A stretch of 36,055 nt of DNA from Rhodanobacter sp. 67-28 (GTDB taxonomy: Bacteria > Pseudomonadota > Gammaproteobacteria > Xanthomonadales > Rhodanobacteraceae), in the NCBI GenBank assembly GCA_001898415.1, contig MKTU01000062.1, forward strand, positions 1-36,055, given 5' to 3'. The notes below the pieces were generated by a model. It made no database searches, was not told the DNA's origin, and worked only from the letters and a program-made list of their open reading frames with translations. Positions 31,322 through 36,055 of this stretch are shown one piece after another. The position numbers were made by a program, and so were the translations under genes. Numbering within the stretch: position 1 is the stretch's first letter; each line of letters opens with the position of its first letter.

Positions 31322-33397
31322 TCAGCGCATCTCCAGCTTGAGCGCCTTGGCGATGGATTCCCACGGCACGTACTTGTAGTTCTGGTTCTCGACCGGCAGC
31401 ACGTTGCGGCCGTCCTGGGCGATCATCGCACCGTGCTTGAAGCCCGGGCCCAGGTTGCGGCTGGTGACCTCCAGCCCGTCGGTTTCGGAAATGCCGTCGA
31501 TGCCGCGCGCGCCGTCCGCCACCACGGCGAACGAGCCCAGGTAGGCACGGTCGCCGTCGCGGCGGTACACCGCGTAGCTGTTGTTGCCCTGGCTGGACAC
31601 CACGATGTAGCCGCGGCCGCCGCCCAGGTCGTAGATGCCCACGCCTTCGAGGTCGTCCTTGATCGCCTTGTTGTCGGCCACGCGGTCGACCGCGGTCATC
31701 GCGTCGCCGCCGTCGGGCTCGGCGCTCATCCGCCACAGCGCCACGTCCTCCTCGCCCACGTAGAGCACGCCGGATTCGTCGTCGGCCACGCAGCCCTCGG
31801 CCTGGCTGGCGAGGTGGAACTCGCGCACCTGCGCGATGCGCACGCGGCCGTTGCCGGCGTCGAGCAGCTCCCACTGGCGCATCAGGCCGTCGCCGGTGTT
31901 GACGAAGACGTAGGTCTTGGCGGTCTTCGCGCTGCGGTACATGCACAGGCCGTACGGGTCGGCCATGCCGGTGTCCTGGACGCCGTCGGCGACGTCGACC
32001 AGCTCGCGCCGGTCCGGATCGAGCCGGTAGATCGCCACGGACTTGTGCGTGCGATCGCTGGCGGTGACCAGGGTGACCTGCTTGCCGCCCAGCGCGAAGC
32101 CGTTGCGCAGGTCGGTGTTGTTCATCTTGCCGTCGGCGCGGAACTGCAGCAGCTTGCCCTGCATGTCGTACACGGCCATGCCGGCCTTCTTGTCGGTGGC
32201 GACGATGAGGCTTTTCGCCGGGTCGGTCGGATGCGCCCAGATTGCCGGATCGTCCGCGGCATCGCCGTAGCTGGCCACCGGCACGGTTTCCACCAGCGCG
32301 GTGACGGTGGGCAGCGGCGGCCGGGCCACGGCGCGCGGGTCCTGCGGCGTACCCGCCGGCAGGTTCAGCGCCTTGGCCACGTCGGCCATCGACACGATCT
32401 GGTGGTTGGCGCCGCCATCCTCGTCGCTGACCAGCAGCACGCCGTGCGCGTAGCCCTCCAGGGCGGCGCTGGTGGCGAACAGCGGGCCGGGTTCGGCGAC
32501 GGCCGTGCCGCTGGCGGCGGTGCCGACCTGGAAGCTGCCGAGATACGTGTCGTGGTCGGCGCGGTCGTAGACGTTGATGCGTCCCTCGGCGCTGTCTGCG
32601 GCGAGCAGCCACTGGCTGCCCTTGCCGCCGTCGTACAAGGCCACGCCCTCGACCTTCTTGCCGAGGTGGCCCAGCCGCGGCGCATCGACCAGGCGCGCCG
32701 ACAGGTCGGCTTCCGGGTCGCCGTCGAGATGCCACACGCCCACCGCCTGCTCGGCCACGTAGAGGTTGCCGTGCCGATCGGCCGTGCACTGCTTGAGCTT
32801 GGAGGGCAGGTTGACCCGGCGCACCTGGCGCGCGTCGAGCTTGCCGTCGGCGTTGGCGTAGATCATCTGCTGGTCGACTTCGCCGCCGTCGCCGACCACC
32901 ACGGCGTAGAGCGCGTCGTCCAGCTCGTAATGGAACAGGCACAGGCCTTCCACGGCGAAGCCGAGCGGGATGGCGCGGGCGCCGGCTTCGACCGGCTTGT
33001 CGCCGTCCATGGTGAACAGGCGCAGGCTGTTTTCGGTGGCGTCCAGCGCGGCGACCACCGTGGTCGAGCGGTCTCCCAGCGCGAACCCGTAACTCACGTC
33101 GACGCCGGCGGCTTCACCGGCCGCCACCGTGGCCTGGCGCTTGCCGTCCAGGCCGTACACCTCCAGCCCGCCGAGCGCGGCGGTGGCCAGCAGGCGGGCC
33201 GGCGCGTCGGGCGTGGCGCCTTCCACCAGCAGCGCGAAATCCGTCTTGCCGCTTTGCGTCGCCTCGCTCTGCGCGTGCGCGCGCACCAGCGTGGGTGCGG
33301 GCGTGGCGCCGGCCTCGTGCGCGGCCGGGCTGCAGCCTGCCAGGCCGGCGAGCAGCGCCAGCGATGTCGCGAGTGTGTAACCAAGCCGTGCTTTCAT
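31322..33397 (-). CDS. Dual-domain beta-propeller phytase, lipoprotein
   Basis: 691 residues. Signal with lipobox LAGC (Cys22). The C-terminal propeller (~375-691) is a full beta-propeller phytase: DDPAIWAHPTDPAKSLIVAT, KKAGMAVYDMQGKLLQ, NNTDLRNGF, DPYGLCMYRS, EGCVADDESGVLYVGEED, EGVGIYDLGGGRGYIVVSSQ. The N-terminal propeller (~45-370) is similar in layout but lacks the DDPAIW motif, as in known dual-domain phytases where it helps the second domain. The enzyme removes phosphate from calcium phytate outside the inner membrane. GAGGAG stands before ATG 33397. Divergent from a TonB-dependent receptor, a common pairing in Xanthomonadales. Confidence 0.92.
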   Translation of the reverse strand: MKARLGYTLATSLALLAGLAGCSPAAHEAGATPAPTLVRAHAQSEATQSGKTDFALLVEGATPDAPARLLATAALGGLEVYGLDGKRQATVAAGEAAGVDVSYGFALGDRSTTVVAALDATENSLRLFTMDGDKPVEAGARAIPLGFAVEGLCLFHYELDDALYAVVVGDGGEVDQQMIYANADGKLDARQVRRVNLPSKLKQCTADRHGNLYVAEQAVGVWHLDGDPEADLSARLVDAPRLGHLGKKVEGVALYDGGKGSQWLLAADSAEGRINVYDRADHDTYLGSFQVGTAASGTAVAEPGPLFATSAALEGYAHGVLLVSDEDGGANHQIVSMADVAKALNLPAGTPQDPRAVARPPLPTVTALVETVPVASYGDAADDPAIWAHPTDPAKSLIVATDKKAGMAVYDMQGKLLQFRADGKMNNTDLRNGFALGGKQVTLVTASDRTHKSVAIYRLDPDRRELVDVADGVQDTGMADPYGLCMYRSAKTAKTYVFVNTGDGLMRQWELLDAGNGRVRIAQVREFHLASQAEGCVADDESGVLYVGEEDVALWRMSAEPDGGDAMTAVDRVADNKAIKDDLEGVGIYDLGGGRGYIVVSSQGNNSYAVYRRDGDRAYLGSFAVVADGARGIDGISETDGLEVTSRNLGPGFKHGAMIAQDGRNVLPVENQNYKYVPWESIAKALKLEMR

Positions 33398-33485
33398 TCC
33401 TCGTCTCCTCAGTGCGGGGCGGCGTATGCGGCCAGGGCTTCGTTGCGCGTGGGCCACCATACGACAGCGGAAAGCGTTTTGCACG

Positions 33486-33530
33486 AAACATTCTAAACGT
33501 GTTGCATTTTGGAATGTTTGTTCGTATTCT
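33486..33530 (+). promoter_or_regulatory. Candidate promoter and operator of the TonB receptor
   Basis: An 8-bp inverted repeat AAACATTC (33486-33493) / GAATGTTT (33512-33519) surrounds a -35-like TTGCAT (33502-33507). A 17-base spacer leads to TATTCT (33525-33530) as -10. The region is AT-rich compared with its neighbours. An operator for a regulator of both divergent genes is plausible; matches to consensus are moderate. Confidence 0.4.
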
Positions 33531-33598
33531 CGGGCTGCCATCACTTCGCCGCGGGGGCGTAAGTCGGGGGTGGCACATACCTCGGGGGTAGATGATCC

Positions 33599-36055
33599 AT
33601 GCACACTTTTCGACGAAATGCGTTGCACGCGGCACTACTGCTGGCCGGTTGCGTGATCGCCACGCCCAGCCTTGGCCTGGCCAACGATGCCGCCGTACCG
33701 GCGGGCGCCCAGGCTCAAGGCGAGTCGCAGGGCAACGATGGCCAGGCCGCCACGACGACGGGCGCCCAGAAGGAAAAGGCGGTGGATCTGCAGTCGGTGG
33801 TGGTGACCGGCAACATCGGTTACCGCAACCACATCGACGTGCCTGCGCCGGTGCTGGTCTACGATCAGCAGTTCTTCGCCAAGTTCGAGCCGGTCTCGGT
33901 GGGCGACCAGCTGCGCCGCGTGCCGGGCATCGCCTTCGTCGGCGACATCGGCGAGTCGGTGGCGCCGGAAATGCGTGGCCTGGGCAACGGTTACACGCAG
34001 ATCCTGGTCAACGGCCGCACCGTGCCCGGCATCGGCAACGATCGCTCGGTGGCGGTGGACCGCATCCCGGCCGAGATCATCGACCGCATCGAGATCGTCC
34101 GTTCGCCATCGGCCGACTTCGACAGCCAGGGCGTGGGCGGCACCATCAACATCATCCTGAAGGACGGCGCGACGCTGCCGCCGGGCGTGATCGTGCGTGT
34201 CGGCGAGACCTGGGACAAGAAGACCGGCCGGCTGCGCCCCAACGCCGCGGTGTCATGGTCCGGCCGCAACGAGGCGGACACGGTGTTCTACTCGCTGACC
34301 TTCGACGCACAGAAGCGCTTCAACGAAAAGCACGCGATCCAGGAAGTGGTGGACGGCAACACGGCCGGCTTCGCCGACGAGGTGGCCGCCCACGGCAACG
34401 GCCACAGCCTGCAGAGCTGGGACGACATCAACAAGTCGCGCGCCGCGTCGCGCGAGGAGCAGGGCGACACGCGCGACTCGAAAGACCTGTCGTTCAACGG
34501 CGACGTGACCTTCCGCATGTCGGACGTCTCCAGCCTGCGGCTGGACGCGTTCGCGCTGAAGACCCGCCGCACCGAACAGGAAAGCACCCGCACCTACGAG
34601 GGCGACGGCAGCGTCGGCGGACTCGACCTGAGCGATCCGGAACTGAAATACGAAACCACGCCGATCGACGAGGACAGCTACGGCCTCAGCGCCCTGTTCA
34701 ACACCTCGTTCAACGAGCGGACCGACTTCGAGGCCTACCTGGCGCGCAACACCACCAAGGGCAGCGAGGTGAAGCACTACTTCAAGGACACGCCGACCAC
34801 CAAGGACAAGATCAAGGGCACCGCCGCCGACGACAAGAACTGGCAGGGCGATGCCTCGGTGACGCGGCGCATGCCGGACCTGGCGAAATCGATGGGCATC
34901 GATGCGGCCTCGCTGAAGGTCGGCGTGCAGCTCAAGAGCAAGGACCGCACCTACACCGACTCGCAGATCTCCGGCCTGAGCAAATCCAAGCAGACAGGTA
35001 CGGACGGCAGCTTCGACTACAAGGAGGACCGCTTCGACACGTTCGCCCTGGTCGACTGGGACATCAGCCCGAAGCTCACCGTGACCACCGGTGTGCGCGG
35101 CGAGAAAACCCGCACCACGCAGGACTACCGCACCATCGAGACCGAGAACGGCGCGCCGGTGGGGCAGACCACCGGGCATGCCAGCAGCCATGAGTTCATG
35201 CTCAACCCGTCCGCCCACCTGCAGTGGAAAGTGACCGATACCGACCAGCTGCGCTTCAGCGTGGCGCGTACCGTGCGCCGTCCCAGCGTCGACCAGCTGG
35301 TGCCCTCGGTGCTGCTGGAGTCGCCGGGCGACTACGACGTGACCATCGGCAATCCGGACCTGAAGATGGAACGCTCGCTGGGCTTCGACTTGGGCTACGA
35401 GCGCACCATCGGCCGCGACGGCGTGATCGGCGTGAACCTGTTCCAGCGCAACGTCTCCGATCTGATCGGGCTGGTCAGGACCGCGCGGCCGGTGACCGAT
35501 GCCGGCCAGGATCCCGACGACTTCCCGGGCGGCCTGTACACCTACCAGAACCTCGGCAGCGCCAAGGTGCGCGGCGTCGAGTTCGACATGTCGATGCCGC
35601 TGAGCTTCATGGGCATGGAACACACCGGCATCTTCGGCAACTACACGCGGCTGTTCTCCACGCGGCTGAACCCGATCACCGGCCGCGACACCACCATTGA
35701 CGACCAGCCCTCGTACGTCTACAACGCGGGCGTCACGCAGGATATCCCGGCGTGGAAGGCGGCCTTCGGCGCCAGCTATCAGAAACAGGGCCCGGCGTTC
35801 CAGCACAACTCGCCCGGCGAGATGCAGAGCACCCGCTACGGCGGCAATCTGGAGATCTTCCTGGAGAAGCGCCTGGGCAAGGCCTTCGTGTTGCGCCTGA
35901 CCGGCACCAACCTGCTCGATTCGTGCAGCCAGCAGCTGGAGCAGGATTTCGCCGGTGACGACGCGGCCGAGATGATGGCCAACAACCGCGCATACAACGT
36001 GGACTTCATGGAGCTGGAGCGCGAGTGCTCGTCGCCGCGCTGGTCGCTCACGCTG
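33599..36055 (+). CDS. TonB-dependent receptor, partial (3' end outside window)
   Basis: 819 residues are seen and the frame is open at the right edge. Signal peptide 1-28 (LHAALLLAGCVIATPSLGLA), TonB-box-like VDLQSVVVTG (62-71) and plug domain (~75-185; VSVGDQLRRVPGIAF, EMRGLGNGYTQILVNGRTVPG, DRIEIVRSPSADFDSQGVGG). The outer-membrane beta-barrel follows with NPSAHLQWKVTDTDQLRFSVA and NPDLKMERSLGFDLGYER. It imports a ligand with TonB energy; the neighbouring phytase suggests phosphate- or inositol-phosphate-linked ligands, but ligand identity is inferred. ATG 33599 has GGGGGT upstream; an out-of-frame ATG at 33592 is not used. Confidence 0.94.
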   Translation, partial: MHTFRRNALHAALLLAGCVIATPSLGLANDAAVPAGAQAQGESQGNDGQAATTTGAQKEKAVDLQSVVVTGNIGYRNHIDVPAPVLVYDQQFFAKFEPVSVGDQLRRVPGIAFVGDIGESVAPEMRGLGNGYTQILVNGRTVPGIGNDRSVAVDRIPAEIIDRIEIVRSPSADFDSQGVGGTINIILKDGATLPPGVIVRVGETWDKKTGRLRPNAAVSWSGRNEADTVFYSLTFDAQKRFNEKHAIQEVVDGNTAGFADEVAAHGNGHSLQSWDDINKSRAASREEQGDTRDSKDLSFNGDVTFRMSDVSSLRLDAFALKTRRTEQESTRTYEGDGSVGGLDLSDPELKYETTPIDEDSYGLSALFNTSFNERTDFEAYLARNTTKGSEVKHYFKDTPTTKDKIKGTAADDKNWQGDASVTRRMPDLAKSMGIDAASLKVGVQLKSKDRTYTDSQISGLSKSKQTGTDGSFDYKEDRFDTFALVDWDISPKLTVTTGVRGEKTRTTQDYRTIETENGAPVGQTTGHASSHEFMLNPSAHLQWKVTDTDQLRFSVARTVRRPSVDQLVPSVLLESPGDYDVTIGNPDLKMERSLGFDLGYERTIGRDGVIGVNLFQRNVSDLIGLVRTARPVTDAGQDPDDFPGGLYTYQNLGSAKVRGVEFDMSMPLSFMGMEHTGIFGNYTRLFSTRLNPITGRDTTIDDQPSYVYNAGVTQDIPAWKAAFGASYQKQGPAFQHNSPGEMQSTRYGGNLEIFLEKRLGKAFVLRLTGTNLLDSCSQQLEQDFAGDDAAEMMANNRAYNVDFMELERECSSPRWSLTL

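Noticed and set aside
30965..33496. 843-codon plus-strand frame over the phytase gene
   Set aside because: Antisense shadow; the phytase on the other strand has clear motifs, signal peptide and ribosome site.
33592..35193. 533-codon frame starting at ATG 33592
   Set aside because: Out of frame with the TonB receptor; the receptor frame (ATG 33599) has signal peptide, TonB box and plug motifs and stays open to the window end.

Overview
The window looks like chromosomal DNA of a high-GC gammaproteobacterium of the Xanthomonadales, most like Rhodanobacter or its relatives. Four things suggest this: the GC-rich codon use, the dapD / ArsC-like / dapE gene order, a beta-propeller phytase next to a TonB-dependent receptor, and a complete clade I type nitrous-oxide-reductase cluster. 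The genus is an inference from gene content; no rRNA or tRNA gene is present.

Layout. (1) Bases 1-3283: the 3' end of a large repetitive filamentous-haemagglutinin-like adhesin, overlapped by a gene for a secreted protein of unknown function. (2) 3323-5001, minus strand: a lone type VI secretion gene, tssA, and an NADPH-dependent FMN reductase. (3) 5159-9186, plus strand: dapD, a REP-like palindrome that contains the dapD stop codon, an ArsC/Spx-like reductase, a DUF2165 membrane protein, a ferritin-like/VIT1 fusion and dapE. (4) 19648-9271, minus strand: one long denitrification operon, ferredoxin-NADP reductase / apbE (nosX) / nosR / nosZ / nosD / nosF / nosY / nosL / tatA. It is preceded by a perfect FNR/DNR-type palindrome placed as expected for a class II anaerobic promoter. 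NosZ is the periplasmic N2O reductase, NosR and ApbE feed it electrons, NosDFYL supply copper and sulfur for the CuZ centre, and TatA fits with Tat export of NosZ and ApbE.

(5) 25933-19773, minus strand, is the most unusual part. It holds a TIR-TM-TPR protein, three small proteins that share the C-terminal motif TTT(N/D)PxIKN, a SLOG-type nucleotide-binding protein with four predicted membrane segments, and a cyclase-family hydrolase. A decayed copy of the 5' end of the SLOG gene lies behind the second small gene, so the unit [tagged small gene + SLOG-membrane effector] seems to have been duplicated. The third small gene has an amber codon at position 3. A TIR enzyme beside a SLOG-membrane effector resembles the logic of Thoeris anti-phage systems. 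I propose this as a candidate, possibly undescribed, conflict or signalling system; its function is not shown by the sequence.

(6) 26193-36055: a penicillin-acylase-family hydrolase with a phosphodiester-glycosidase lipoprotein, a NUDIX hydrolase, a two-gene lipoate-protein ligase, a dual-domain beta-propeller phytase lipoprotein, and a divergent TonB-dependent receptor that runs off the right end. No stretch longer than 300 bases lacks a gene. No tRNA, rRNA, CRISPR array or intact insertion sequence was seen.
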